From: Selaginella moellendorffii
Lineage: Eukaryota; Streptophyta; Lycopodiopsida; Selaginellales; Selaginellaceae
Length of the DNA stretch: 64,000 nucleotides
Reading direction: 5' to 3'
Assembly: GCF_000143415.4 (NCBI RefSeq)
Contig: NW_003314262.1
Coordinates: 4,961,131 to 5,025,130, forward strand
The notes below the pieces were generated by a model that saw only the letters and a list, made by a program, of their open reading frames with translations, was not told where the DNA came from and searched no databases. A program made the position numbers and the translations under genes. Position 1 is the stretch's first letter. The number at the start of each line of letters is the position of its first letter. Below are positions 12,690 through 24,110 of the stretch, one piece after another.

Positions 12690-12937
12690 TATCTTTTGGT
12701 CGGCCGGACATGTGATTTCCCACGGCGCATTCCATTGGCCCACGTACTCCGCGGTTGTTTAAGTAAGAGAATCTCGATCCATCGTAAAAAGATCTGGCAG
12801 ATATTTGCGATTTGGTGAGCAATGGGTCACGTTTCTATTTTCTGGCCCCCACCTACCCGGGATTAAAATCGAACTAACTAGAGAATCTTTTAAAGCCTAG
12901 AATAGGGCGGGAAATTCAAGCTTTTTAAAATTTTAAA

Positions 12938-15473
12938 TTACACGGATGGACGGCCGAGATGCTCCGCGATGAAGGGGACCAGCCCCGCGAGCAGAGCTCC
13001 AGGGCATTCTTCCGGCGGGAGGTGGCCACAGCGAGGAAGCGCGATGAATTTCTAGATGGGCGACGATCGATCGATTGATAAGTGGAGGAAAGGCAGAGAA
13101 ATTGATTGATGCTTACCGATTTGGAGAGCCGGGACGCGAGATCTTGGACGGCTTGGAGAGGGACGAGCATGTCTTGCATCCCGGCCACCAGCAAAGCCGG
13201 GAGGTTTTGCACGGCAAGAAGGAGCTCGGGAGTGACTTGCTCGCTGCTGGATGAGAACTTTTGCGATTCCAGTGCTTGGCGATCCCATCCATCGACACGG
13301 AGTGGTACCTGGATCGATGTATACACGGAAAATCATGGAAATCTTTTGATCAAGTTCGAATTTTTCCTCATACCTTGTAAAGTTCCATCACTTCTGAGGT
13401 GAGCTTGGAAGCATCGTGCCAGGCATGGCGACTCGCCATCTCCGAGCACAGCAATGGCCGGAGTATGTGCCGTCCCAAAGAAGTGTGGAGCAAAACTCGA
13501 GCAAATGGCGATATCACCTCTCTGGAGGAGCTCACCGCGATCAAAACCACACCTTTGATCACCACCTTCATCGCAGAAATGAAAATCCATGAGATGATCC
13601 AACTATAGTGGCTTGGAGCTTACCTGCGTTGAGCTTGGAGATTTCAAGATCTTGGCAGCTGCCATAAGAGCGAGCAATCCACCGTCGTCGTGACCAACGA
13701 GCACGACCGATGAGAATTTTAGTTTCTGGCAAAAGCTCAGCAGCAAATCCACCTGCGAGCTCTCATCAGAGAAATCAAACAAGCAAGAACAACAGGAAAA
13801 ACTCTTTTTTTTTCCTAGACGACGATGAATAGAACACTCACTTGTGACTGGAGCTCGTAAGGATTGGGAAGACCATCTTTGTCACGGCCACCATTTTTGC
13901 CCGGCCGGCTCGTCAGTCCCCAGCCAGGCCGATCAAACGCAGCAACACTGTGGCCGGTTTGTCGAGCTAGCGGAGCCATTACATGCCTCCAAGAGAAGAC
14001 ACCACCTCCAAAACCATGCACCAAAACTATTCCTTTGGAGCTCGAATCTCCCGGATCAATGTCCACAATATGTTCTTCTCCTCCTCGATCACACCATCCA
14101 GAAACTTTGGACGGCAGGCTCAACGAAGAGCTTAGAAACAGTGGCTTTGATCCTGGAAATGGTAAGCTTGCACTCCTCGACAGCGATTTCGATCGAAAAC
14201 TTCTCTGGTCTCTCGGCCATCCCTCGCAAAGTCTGAAGTGCAAGTGCAAGCCTTTGCAGAGCATGAACTTGCTGTTAACGAGCAGCGGCGATTGCTCGTC
14301 ATCCTCGTCGCTCTTCCCGAGCTTGTGGAAGATCGCCGTGGATCGAAAGCGCTTGCCGCGCCTGAGCTTGACGATATATTTACAAAAGAAATTCTGCCAG
14401 GATCAAGGAAAGAACTTTAGATCATGGAGAAGAGAACTTAGAGAAAAGCTGGAAAAAGAGGAAGATGTGATCAACAGAAAACTTACAGATTCTTCATCTC
14501 CCTGGGGAAATGATTTTTTCTTTGCCTGGCAGCTTGTCCTGTATGCTGAAACTCCATGCCCCAAGGCACACGCGAATGATGAAGCGAAGAGCATCACCAC
14601 TCCAAATCTAGCGCTGCTAGTAGTGCTGCTCCAGAGTGATCCTGCTGGTGGTGTTCTTCTTGGTGTGGAAGACGATGATGAGAACACGGCGAAAAAGAGG
14701 CACGCCTTGACAGCCACAAGCGCTGCCGAGCTCAGTCCCAGCAGCGCGGCGATCATGAAGTAAGCCTCGCATCGCACTCCTCCAAGAGCGTACGCGGCTG
14801 GCGGAGGAAGAACACCAAGGGAATGATTTGTTAGCGATAATCGACATGAAGAACACGAAAGAGAGGACTGACTGACAAGACGAGGAGCACAAATTGTAAG
14901 GACACAAGGACGCCACTGACACAAACACGGCCGAGAAAAGCGAGAATTTATATACAAAGCTCTCGCCAAAGAAAGAAGTTCCAGAGATGGAGATGATCCA
15001 CGCGAGAAGTTGACAAGAGCACGAAATCCCACGCAAAAGTCGGAAGAACAGACACTCGGACAAACGCAAACGCTAAGAACACTTGGATGAAAAAAATCGC
15101 CAACTTTACTAGACAAGCACGGTCGAAGAACAAAGAAGTGCGAGTTAAAACACGCGACACGGACAAAAAACTAGAAACCAACAACGAAAGGGACCGAGAG
15201 AAAGGTGGAAGACTCACAGATTATAGCGAAGGATCTGGCAATGGAAACGATCAAAATGTCGAGGAGCGACGAGCGAAAATCGTAGGATCCAAAGGATGAT
15301 CGCTTCTCCAAGTCGAGCGTGGAGAGGATCACGCACGGGATCCCCACGTCGAGCAGCGCCAGCAGCAGTGGAGTGGAGGAATGTAGCACCAGCGATCCGA
15401 CCATGCTTGTCATGAAGAACAGCGTTTTCACTCCTCGCTTCCATCCTTCCAGACGTCTCCGGAGAAAAGCCAT
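12938..15473 (-). CDS. Membrane-anchored alpha/beta-hydrolase
   Basis: Seven exons join in frame to 581 codons: 15473-15218, 14797-14487, 14393-13842, 13752-13624, 13565-13374, 13308-13117, 13051-12938. The N-terminal third has several hydrophobic helices (about residues 12-45, 85-115 and 135-155) and then a hydrophilic linker. The hydrolase core carries the oxyanion-type motif HGFGGGVFSW, then AFDRPGWGLTSRP, the nucleophile elbow GHDDGG and the C-terminal His region LPRCGHLPPEECP. At the elbow the usual Ser is Asp, as in haloalkane dehalogenases and epoxide hydrolases. The layout matches an uncharacterised plant family that keeps the same GHDDGG. The Met at 15473 is the first ATG that gives the family N-terminus. 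Substrate unknown. Confidence 0.88.
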
Positions 15474-16659
15474 ACCTTTCAGTGGATCGCGAAAGCTCTC
15501 TGCGTCGAGTAGCCACCTTTCACGGAGAATCCTCCTCCATAGCCACACTTTGCTCCTTTCGATCGAATTCCTGGCTCCGAATCTTCCTGTCCAAATCGAT
15601 GTCTCTTGGAAGCGTGATCGTTTTCGAAGAGAGAAGATGGTGGAAGGAGGAGACAATGTAGGCAAGGCCAGGCGAAAAACAACGAAAAAGAAGAAAGAGA
15701 GGAAGTGGTTTTGTGACAAGTACACTGTGAGGAGGATCGATCCAGTAGCACGAAAGAGGTCGCTCGATATCGAGCCACAAAGTAGGGAGGGAAAGAAAAA
15801 GGGCAGAAAGAAAGAACTAAGAACAATGGCCTAGCCTATACCTCATAAGATCGATCAAATCGGCGAAGTGGGCTCCTCGGACTAGCGCTCAAGCTAGGAT
15901 TTTGGATCGATTCTCGGGGACCCAATGTGGGGCGACGCCGATCCGACGCGACCCAAGAGCGCGATTCGGGCCGATCCGCCCGGATCGAAGCAGCTGCCAG
16001 AGCTCTTCTCTCGGTTACTGCGTAGCTCTTCACTCAATCCTTCCATTTCTCGTCTTTTCACTGGGCGCTTCTCCAGATTTTCCAAAAACTTGGAACGTTT
16101 GCTACGCAACAAAAGCGAGAGAGCCTGGCACCAAAAATCGAGGAATGGGGGAGAAAGATTCGCCCCCAAAAACAGAGGTCTTCCCCTCAGCTGGGAATGG
16201 CAAGATTCGCTCAAACAGCCATATTCCTTTCACACAAAAGAAGGAGCAAAAGAGAATGGAAAAGGGGAAAGATCGCACTGGACGCCATAGCCGAGAGCTG
16301 CTAGCTAGATGCAAGAGCTTCGATTTCTTCTTTTTTTGTTTAGTCTTGGTGGATATGATCGTGTACTTGGTGGATCGCGCTGGCTGGAGCTTCCACTCAC
16401 TCACAGCGTCGAAAATCTCTTCCTCCTCTTTTTTAATCGCAGTAGCCTCCAATTCCAAAATCCCTGCAGTGTGGATTCGCGGACACGATCATGAGGCAAA
16501 ACATGCCTCAAATGATTGGAGCCAAAACAACCGCCCTGCGCTGGACACGATTCGATCACACGACCAAAGTGTTTTTAAATAACACGAATATTTTGGAATC
16601 TTATTGGACAGAATATGCTCCCGCATCTTTTGCTGGGTTTGAAAAAAGCAGGCAATTCG
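15474..16659. other. Intergenic region upstream of the hydrolase
   Basis: Contains the promoter side of the hydrolase gene and the 3' flank of the membrane-protein gene, both on the minus strand. Frames present here, some over 200 codons, show no family motif and overlap one another on both strands, so none is reported. Confidence 0.5.
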
Positions 16660-17880
16660 CTAGCTTGCTGCTTCTTCGTCTTCGTCGTCTTCGTTCTTCG
16701 GCGGCGCCACCGCCGCCCCCGCCATCCCCAGCGGCGTAAGCTCCACCGAGATCTCCGTGATGAGCGATCGATTGTCCTCGTCCACGCTGAGCGAGAGCTG
16801 ATCCACCGGGATCGCCCCCCACGAATTGAGCCGCCCGACCACCTTCATCGATCCGCCCCGCCGCAGCGCCGCCTCGAGCACGCCGATGGCGTCTTTGATC
16901 GGCCGGACCACCAGCATCCACTCGCCCACGCTCACGCAGCACGCCGTGACCAGGAAGCGCAAGAACGCCACCACTTCGTGCTTGCCACTCCGGTGCTCCG
17001 CCAGCGCCGAGGACGAGAGGCCGAGCAGCAGGACGTGGAGAGGGACGAGCACCATCACCACCGTCAGGAGGCCATAGACACGGATCTGGAGCCTCCTGTT
17101 GATGACGAGCAGCACCATCTTCCAGCCCAGGAACAAGAAATACGCGACGTAGCACACGCTGAAGATGCTCGTCGCCACCGTGCTGAGGAGTGGAACCCGG
17201 CAAGCCGCCACGAATCTCGTCGTCGTGATCGTCGTCGTGGAACCGCCACCATCGCCGCCGCTGCTGCTTGTAGTCCTTGTTCTCGTCTCGTTCACGAACG
17301 CCATGGTGAACGACTTTGGAATGGCGCCTCGGAATCCTTCGTCCTGCTCCGCAAAGCTTGGAAAGCTCGAGTACTCGATCGCCGGGACGATGAACACCAG
17401 GAAGAGCTGGACCAGAACCGCTGGCAAAGCCAGGAGAGCGATGAAGACCACGGAGCGGTGCCGCCACCTTCGTCGCCCCATGAAGCTGAAAGGATCACTG
17501 CGGAGCGACTGGCGGATGAGGAAGAGCGCTGCTAGGAAGAAGCCAGGCTCTGCAAATCCCAGCGTCAAAAGCACGTAGCTCCGGCAGACGTTGGCTTGTT
17601 CTTGAAAATCGAGGCCATGGAAAGCCCAGCCTCGGTTCCGGAGAATCGGGAGTCTCAGTAGCTCCAGCAGCAGCCACAGCGCTCCCAGGCTGCTCAGCAA
17701 AACTCTCAGCAGCCACGGGGAGTTGAACTCCCGGAGATGACGAACGTTGAAGCCTCGACCATGGATGATCTTGCGTCGAAAGCTGAATACGTAGGCTATA
17801 CATGCAACCCCCAATCCGGAGAGACAAACCAGCAGCACCAAAGTCACGATCTGGAGGGCTTCCTCGCTGCTCAGGGGCAT
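16660..17880 (-). CDS. Plant multipass (about seven-helix) membrane protein
   Basis: Single exon, 406 codons. The first ATG, followed by PLSSEEALQI, lies at 17880; a longer frame upstream has only GTG. Hydrophobic helices occur at roughly residues 10-31, 55-75, 98-120, 140-165, 230-252, 268-288 and 310-330. Conserved-looking blocks are FNSPWLLR after helix 1, LGFAEPGFFLAALF and FLGWKMVLLVINRR. A Thr/Ser/Gly-rich loop with an (ACC/TCG)-type low-complexity run separates helices 4 and 5. The C-terminus is acidic (KNEDDEDEEAAS). The pattern with LGFAEP matches a plant-specific family of unknown function with members in Arabidopsis; receptor-like topology is an inference only. Confidence 0.72.
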   Translation of the reverse strand: MPLSSEEALQIVTLVLLVCLSGLGVACIAYVFSFRRKIIHGRGFNVRHLREFNSPWLLRVLLSSLGALWLLLELLRLPILRNRGWAFHGLDFQEQANVCRSYVLLTLGFAEPGFFLAALFLIRQSLRSDPFSFMGRRRWRHRSVVFIALLALPAVLVQLFLVFIVPAIEYSSFPSFAEQDEGFRGAIPKSFTMAFVNETRTRTTSSSGGDGGGSTTTITTTRFVAACRVPLLSTVATSIFSVCYVAYFLFLGWKMVLLVINRRLQIRVYGLLTVVMVLVPLHVLLLGLSSSALAEHRSGKHEVVAFLRFLVTACCVSVGEWMLVVRPIKDAIGVLEAALRRGGSMKVVGRLNSWGAIPVDQLSLSVDEDNRSLITEISVELTPLGMAGAAVAPPKNEDDEDEEAAS

Positions 17881-19013
17881 CACCCGATTGATATCTCTCG
17901 CGAATTCTACACTGCATGCTGTTGTGACCACCGCAAAGTCGTCGTCCTACTAGCACTGCCGCCGCCGATGACGATACCACAAACACCACCGCTGCTGATA
18001 CCACCACTGCTGCTACCGCCTGTTCTTCTCCTCCAAAAAATCCTCCTGGCTGCTCCAATTCTTCCCAGCTTCATTCGTTTCTAATCCATAGCCTCGCCTG
18101 CTTCTACCTCGGCCGACGAAGAACTCGAACTAACTATGCTTGTCCTTTGCGGAAATTCCCAGCCAGCGCTTGTCGAGCTGCCTTAAATGTGACGAGCGAG
18201 AGAACGAACTCCTGTGAGATCCTTATCCGGAAAACTGCTCCAATTTCCCCCCTCTCTCCAATCCTCCCGGCCAAAGATTTCTACTTAGAAATCTTTCTTC
18301 TCCTCTCTCTCTCTCTCTTTTCCTCGCGCTCTCTCTCACCTCGCGAAGAAATAAATCCCTGGGCCCGCGAATTCCACCGCTCTCTCGCCTGGAAACGGGA
18401 CCCTAGATTATGGATTGAGCCGCTTACCCGCACCGATAGGGAGGGAGACGACGATTCTTGCTCGATCGATTGCGGCGGCGCGAGCGCCGAGAATGCAATC
18501 GCAGCGCGCAGCTCCCTGGATTGACAAGAATGATCGCCGCCGCTGTGTGGAGCTCTTCTAGCCCTCGTCAAGCTCCAGCTATTTGTTCGTCGTGGTCGTC
18601 TTTGCTGTGAATCCGTGCACACTTCGTGGGGAGTATCGCAGAAAACCGATGGAGGCCGTCCGGCCGTACCGCGGGTGACTGGCTCACTGCCTACCTGGGC
18701 AAATGAACCGGTGGCTAGTGTACGGCATTACCGGCTACAGCCCGTGGGACCCGCCTGGGTGGCGGACAGGCTGGCGACAGACGTGGTCGTGCCGTACGCG
18801 CGCTTTTTTCGTACTCGCGAGCATCGGCCGCCGGCAAGACGGAATGTGCTGCCGGCAGAATATGCTTTGCCGCCATTGAATATGCTTGTCGTAATCAGGC
18901 GGTATCACGAGAAGCAGAAGTTTCGTCGCTGTCTTGATCGATCGAGACGATCGCTTTGATACTTTTGCTAGTTGCCTGCAGCGATTGAGTCGATCGTGAA
19001 GCACAGGAGGAGA
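17881..19013. other. Divergent promoter region
   Basis: Lies between the membrane-protein gene (-) and the pectin methylesterase gene (+). It contains a CT-rich run near 18295-18345 (many TCTC units) typical of plant leaders. No gene recognised. Confidence 0.5.
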
Positions 19014-20838
19014 ATGCTGGACGAGGAGGAGGGAGATTTTGAGCTTGCTCAGAATCAGCGCTTCCGGCCAGGGAGAGGCGGAGGAGGAGAAGAAATGGCG
19101 AAGAGCGACGCCGCTCCATCGCGGTGGAAAGTCGCAATGCTGCTCGTCTTGGTAGTGGCGGGTTTAGGGTTCTTCGCAGCTGCTACTAGCACGGCGGGAA
19201 GAATCGGCAGCCGGCGGTCCCTCTTGGCAAGGCCTGGCGATAATCGCGACGTCGATCCCTTCATCGTCTCGGCGTGCCACGGCACGCGCTATCCGGAGGT
19301 ATGCGTCTCATCCATCGCCGCGGATCCCCGGTCCAGGCAGGGATTCACCTCTCCCGACCAGATAATCTCGCTCGCGATCGATCTGGCGTCGCAATCGTCC
19401 TCTCGCAGCTTCAATCTCACAGCCGGGATCCTTGATCGCGCCGGGGGCAACAAGAATCTCACGGCGGCATCGACCGATTGCGTCCATGTCCTTGGTTTTG
19501 CGATCAATCGCTACGAGAAGCTCCGGCGATTGGGGCTATCGATCGCGGTGGTGAAGGATTTCGAGGCCTGGTTGAGCGGCATTCTAGCCTATCAGTACGA
19601 TTGCTTCTCGGCTCTTGGCTACGTGAATTCCAGCACAGAGGTCCAGAGGGTGATGCTCCAGGTGAACGCCGGAATGGATTTGATCAGCAATGCCCTCTCC
19701 ATGGCCGATGCTTGGGCTCTCTATGGAGACAACGTTTCAAGCTGGAAGCCACCTCCTTCCAAGCGAGAGCTCTCGCTTGGAAGAACTGGAGGAGGAGAAG
19801 TTCCAGTGGAAGATTTACGTCCATCAGGCTGGATCCAGCTTGAGCAGCAGCGTAAATTCTCGGTGGTTGTTGGCAAGAGTGGAAGTTTCAAGACGATCCA
19901 GGAGGCCATCGACAGCGCTCCAAGCAATAGCAAGGAGAGATTTTCCATCTACATTCAAGAGGGGATTTACGACGAGCGCATTTACGTCTCTGACTCCAAG
20001 AGCATGATCATGCTCGTGGGTGCCGGTGCGAGGAAAACGATCATCTCCGGCAACAATTACGTTCGCGAAGGCGTGACAACCATGGATACTGCCACAGTGT
20101 GTAAGTTCCTTTACAGACTTTTTGTTCTTCTTTCATGAGCTGATTTTTCTCGTTGTTTCTTTCTCTTTTCTAGTGGTTGCTGGAGATGGATTTGTTGCTC
20201 GGGACCTGACAATTCGGAACACAGCCGGTCCCGAGCTTCATCAAGCGGTGGCACTCCGGATCAATTCAGACAAGGCAGTCATCCAGTCGTGCACCCTCGA
20301 AGGCTACCAGGACACGCTCTACTCTCACACAAACAGGCACTACTTCGAGAATTGCACCATCGCTGGCACCGTCGACTTCATCTTTGGCAATGCCGCGGCC
20401 TTCTTCTCCAACTGTAAGCTCGTTGTCCGTCCTGGACGAACGGGTATCTATACCAGCATGGTCACCGCTCATGGAAGGATCGATCCCGCTCAAACAATTG
20501 GATTCGTGTTCCACAAGTGCTCCGTCGAGACCTCGGAAGAATTTTCGGGTGGAGCACCGAAGAAACTGCACGTGTACTTGGGGAGGCCTTGGAAAATGTT
20601 CTCGAGAGCGGTCTTCCTCGACTGCTACCTCTCAAGCTCTGTGGATCCGCAAGGCTGGCTAGCCTGGAAGGGAGACTTCGCTCTTGATACACTGCTCTTC
20701 GCCGAGTACGAAAGCTATGGTCCTGGTGCTGATGCGAGCCACAGAGTTTCCTGGTCGACACAGCTAAATCCTTCACAAACTTCGGCATACTCCGCTCAAG
20801 AATTCATCCAGGGCGATGGCTGGATTCCCAAGCCATGA
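19014..20838 (+). CDS. Pectin methylesterase with PMEI pro-domain
   Basis: Removes methyl esters from cell-wall homogalacturonan. Two exons, 19014-20100 and 20174-20838, give 583 codons. A signal anchor lies near residues 40-60 (hydrophobic run with AMLLVLVVAGLGFFAA), followed by an inhibitor-like PMEI pro-region with its Cys pattern (ACHGTRYPEVC near residue 88; later TDCVHVLGFA) and the catalytic beta-helix. Catalytic residues are present: Gln386 in QAVAL, Gln408 and Asp409 in YQDTLY, Asp430 in VDFIFGN and Arg500 in LGRPW. A basic site (SKREL) sits in the linker where the pro-region is usually cleaved, but the classic RRLL motif is not seen. ATG at 19014 is chosen; a second in-frame ATG at 19095 is closer to the signal anchor and may be the real start. 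Confidence 0.92.
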
Positions 20839-21094
20839 AGGATTCATATTGGAAGTCTCGAAATATCGGCTTTTTTCTAAAGATTCCTTTGAGATTTGCA
20901 AGCTATCTTCGTCTTTGGCTGGATCGTGCTGCTGCTTTAGGGACAGAGAGACAGCCACCTTATGCGAGCACCACCACGAGCGGCTCGCCACTTCCACCCG
21001 AAGTTCCACGTACTTGATGCCGAGAAGAAGAAGCTCATGGAAACTTTGGAAACTCATGCATCGAGTTTCCGAAAGAATGTATTGCCTGGACTTA
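20839..21094. other. Convergent 3' region of PME and PDX2
   Basis: Only 256 bp separate the two convergent stop codons. Both 3' untranslated regions must lie here and may overlap. Confidence 0.5.
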
Positions 21095-22226
21095 CTAGAG
21101 AATTTTTTCTTGCACCAAGCCTTCAAAGATGGGGAGATCCTTCATCTCCTCGAACGAATCGTTCCGGCAGCAAAACTTCTGCGGGACTAGCGCTGAACTG
21201 GCTGCAACTTCTTCAAATGCTTGAACCATCTTCACGAAGTAGCTATGCCTGCAATACAGCCATCAAGCAAAAAGAAGAAGAAGAAACAATCTCTTGAAAC
21301 TGTTCTTACCATCGAGTATCCGATGTTAGCTCCGGATGAAACGCAGTGCCTAAAAAGTTTCCTTGTCTCACCGCGACCGCGACCCTTCTTCTCGTAAACA
21401 TTTCTCCCTGTGAAAGTTCCATGCGAAGAAAGAGATCTTTCAGCTTCTAAGGCAATGGAAATTTTGTACCTCGAGCGAAGGTGGAGCGCTGAAAGACGGC
21501 ACTTCACAGTCCGCTATCTGTTCTACGGAAGATCCAAACTCAACGATGGCAGGAGCACGAATAAAAACTGCACGGCACCTTGGAGGACCGCCTTCGCTCG
21601 CCGCCAGAGCCGGAACAGCGAGCTCCGTCTCAAAACTATTCACCTGGATTGATTTTTGAAGAGCTCAAGGATCAAAACTATGTTTCTAAAAGAGAGAAAA
21701 ACTAGTACCTGGCTTCCAAAGAAATTCCTATGAACTGTACAGTCTAATCCGCCCAGAAGCTCTTGTCCTCCATCCTTTAGCCCTGTGGAGAGAGTTACAG
21801 AAAGCCTTGATAGTCAGAGAACGAAGAACAAAAGTACCGGTAGCTCGGTCTGCTAGAAAAATAAGTCCAGCGCAAGTCCCCCACATCGGCTTTCCAGACG
21901 TCGAGAAATCCTTAAGCGCTGGAAACTACAAAGCAAGCAAGCAAAGTTTTGTTTTCTAGAACTAGCCTAGAAGCGATGGAAGAACTCACGAGATTGTATT
22001 GATTGGCGAGCTTGGCCATTGTGGTGCTCTCGCCGCCGGGAATTATCAGCCCCGCGAGCCCGTCCAGCTGATCCGCCTTTCTCACTTCGATCGCATGCAC
22101 GCCCAATCTCCGCAGCGCTGCGCCGCGCAATCGATAAGAGCGAGCGGCATTTTGGAACTAGAGATGCTACAAACCTAGAACGTGTTCGTGGAAGGAGCCC
22201 TGGAGAGCGAGCACGCCAATAGCCAT
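21095..22226 (-). CDS. PDX2: PDX2, glutaminase of PLP synthase
   Basis: Glutamine amidotransferase that hands ammonia to PDX1 for de novo vitamin B6 (pyridoxal phosphate) synthesis. Seven exons: 22226-22175, 22117-21990, 21925-21838, 21782-21709, 21643-21470, 21407-21310, 21248-21095. They join in frame to 255 codons, the normal plant length. Motifs: start [24 protein letters not shown], the nucleophile Cys78 in [13 protein letters not shown], and the His196/Glu198 pair in AFHPELT. Every splice is GT-AG. The gene is divergent from the METTL2-type gene with 148 bp between start codons. Cytosolic function is inferred from the lack of a transit peptide. Confidence 0.95.
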
Positions 22227-22374
22227 AGGTCACGGTGACCTAAACAAATTCCTAAATGTAAAGAATTTTGCGGTCTATTTGCCTTTTGAAATTGCAAAAA
22301 ACCAGCATCTTTGTGGTGAAAATGCGATTTTTACATTGAATTCAACTCTTATTTGGCCTCTCGTTTTAGGTCTC
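22227..22374. promoter_or_regulatory. Putative bidirectional promoter
   Basis: 148 bp separate the ATG of PDX2 (-) from the first ATG of the METTL2-type gene (+). Both leaders and both core promoters have to fit here, unless the methyltransferase has an unseen upstream start. Confidence 0.5.
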
Positions 22375-23522
22375 ATGGAAGAAGAAGTCGCGTACTACTC
22401 CAAGGATTTTGATTGGAATGATCTGCGCGAAGAGGTGGAAAGCGCACAGGTTGGGCTTACATTATATTGTTTCCTAATGGCTTGTTCTCTTTGCCTTTGG
22501 CGGATTTGGCTCGCGTAGCGATTTCTAGCGAGCATGCCTGTACTGCAGCCTTGGCATGGGAGAAGTTTCACAGCCGACACTCTCAAAGCATCTTCTTTAA
22601 AGTAAGCATCAGCACTGCACTGTTGCCTTACGGGCTTAGGTGTCTTCTCAAAGAGTTCCCTGAGCTTGGAAGATCTAATCAAGAGTTCACTGTTCTGGAG
22701 CTTGGATGTGGAGCTGGAAGTTCGGCCATTCCGATCCTGAGGTTTGATGTTGTTTGCTATTCCCTCTTACTGAAGGACGTATTTTGTTCCAGAGCAAGTG
22801 TATGCTTGCGACCTCAGTGAGGCTGCCGTGAGCCTCACAAACAAAATGGGAGATAAAGCTTTGAATGAGCAAGCAACGTCGAGGCTGCGGACTTTTGTTT
22901 GCGATCCTTCCTGTGAGGCACTTCCGGCGTGGCTGGCTTGTGACGCCTGTCGAGCCTCCGACTTTGGTATCAAGAGCTTCCTTGTAAGCTGCTGCGAAGG
23001 AGGAGCAGATTTCATCACGCTGGTAAGCCTGAAATTGTCTTGCAATTAAAACTGATTTGTCTTTTCAGATTTTCGCTCTTTCCGCGCTGGCAGATCTGGA
23101 TCAAATGAGCAACCTTCTCAAAGAATGTTGCTCTGTACTCCGACCCGGTGGAATGCTTCTCTTTCGAGATTATGGTATGCTATTTCTCCGTGAAGTAAGA
23201 CTCACAGTGGCAAGCTTACAGGCTTGTATGACATGACGATGTTGAGATTTCCAGCAGACCAAAAAGTAGCTGCTAATTGCTATCGCCGTCTCGATGGTAC
23301 TTTGTCGTATTTCTTCTCGTGCGAAGCCGTGCGTGATCTTGTTACGGGTGCTGGATTGCTCGAGGTAAAACGAGGCTTGTTTCCTTGTTATTATTATTCT
23401 GTCTGTTCTTTTTCCAGGTTGAACTGGAGTACTGCTGCATTAAGCTGGTGAATCACAAAACTAAAGTTCCTATGAAGCGAGTCTGGGTTCACGCAAAGTT
23501 CATGAAGCCTGACCATACGTAA
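22375..23522 (+). CDS. METTL2-type tRNA m3C methyltransferase
   Basis: SAM-dependent methyltransferase of the Trm140/METTL2 family, which makes 3-methylcytidine in the tRNA anticodon loop. Visible blocks: YYSKDFDWNDL at the N-terminus, WEKFHSRHS, LLKEFPELGR, SAM motif VLELGCGAGSSAIPILR, VYACDLSEAAV, IFALSALADLDQM, LRPGGMLLFRDYG, LYDMTMLRF, YFFSCEAV and the C-terminal VWVHAKFMKP. Secure exons are 22375-22449, the block ending 23022, 23069-23174, 23222-23364 and 23418-23522. The junctions between 22449 and 22800 are uncertain: one possible intron (22602-22639) breaks the frame unless retained, and another (22742-22775) would be only 34 nt. The gene may use unusual short introns or be partly damaged. 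Plant homologues share the ERRYLLKEFPEL block; the first residues of that block are missing here. Confidence 0.75.
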
Positions 23523-24110
23523 GCAACTCCAGTTTCTAAGAATTCACTCCTTGATCTGAACGACTTGCTCTTTGAGTAAGAACCTCTGAATCGAGTTAAT
23601 CAGTTCCTGCTGGCCGGGATGGACACAACTGCTCCTGGTTCTTCTGGCGAAGGTAAATTCTCTTACGACGAGCTCTACTCTTGTGAGGCTGTATCCTCCC
23701 ATATGATACTACAGTCGTCAGATAATGTTAGTGTGGGAACTGCCTCGAGTTTGATGGATCAGTGCGAGTTCATTCAAGTTTCGAGTCAAGACATGTCTAC
23801 AGATGAAGCAACTCTGGTTCCAAAAGTTAAGTTTCGGGTGGTGGAAACAGAGCGGTCTCAACAGAAAACATGGGTCATTCCAAACTTCAACAAGGTACTA
23901 GAAATCTAGATTCTTTTGTAATGACTTGACTTGGTGACTTTCAGATCCACTGGTACGAGCCTCTACACCGTCTCAAGTGCGTGCCGTGTCTCTTCTCGTA
24001 AGGGAGCTTCTTCGAATCTTTTCCTTTGGCTGGCTTTTCTTCCCTCGTGACTTGGGTTTTTAACTGGTCAGGGCGACTGACATGCGTCACTCCTTTTCTG
24101 GGCTTTCAGC
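23523..24110 (+). other. Unidentified small two-exon frame upstream of P450
   Basis: An open frame with ATG at 23619 runs to 23895 and can be joined by a GT-AG intron to a short exon at about 23945-24001 ending in TAA. No family is recognised. Immediately before and across the ATG the reading is QFLLAGMDTTA, which matches the I-helix oxygen-binding motif of P450s (A/G-G-x-D/E-T-T), and FSYDEL further on resembles the P450 block FTYEEL. The rest does not look like a P450. It may be a P450 remnant fused to other sequence, or a small gene with chance similarity. Confidence 0.35.

Noticed and set aside
13864-14763. 299-codon + strand frame across the hydrolase gene
   Set aside because: Runs across two exons and an intron of the minus-strand hydrolase, whose exons join in frame and match a family.
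16615-17535. 306-codon + strand frame and a 288-codon minus frame in the membrane-protein gene
   Set aside because: Shadow frames of the 406-codon membrane protein; composition is typical of out-of-frame reading of GC-rich DNA.
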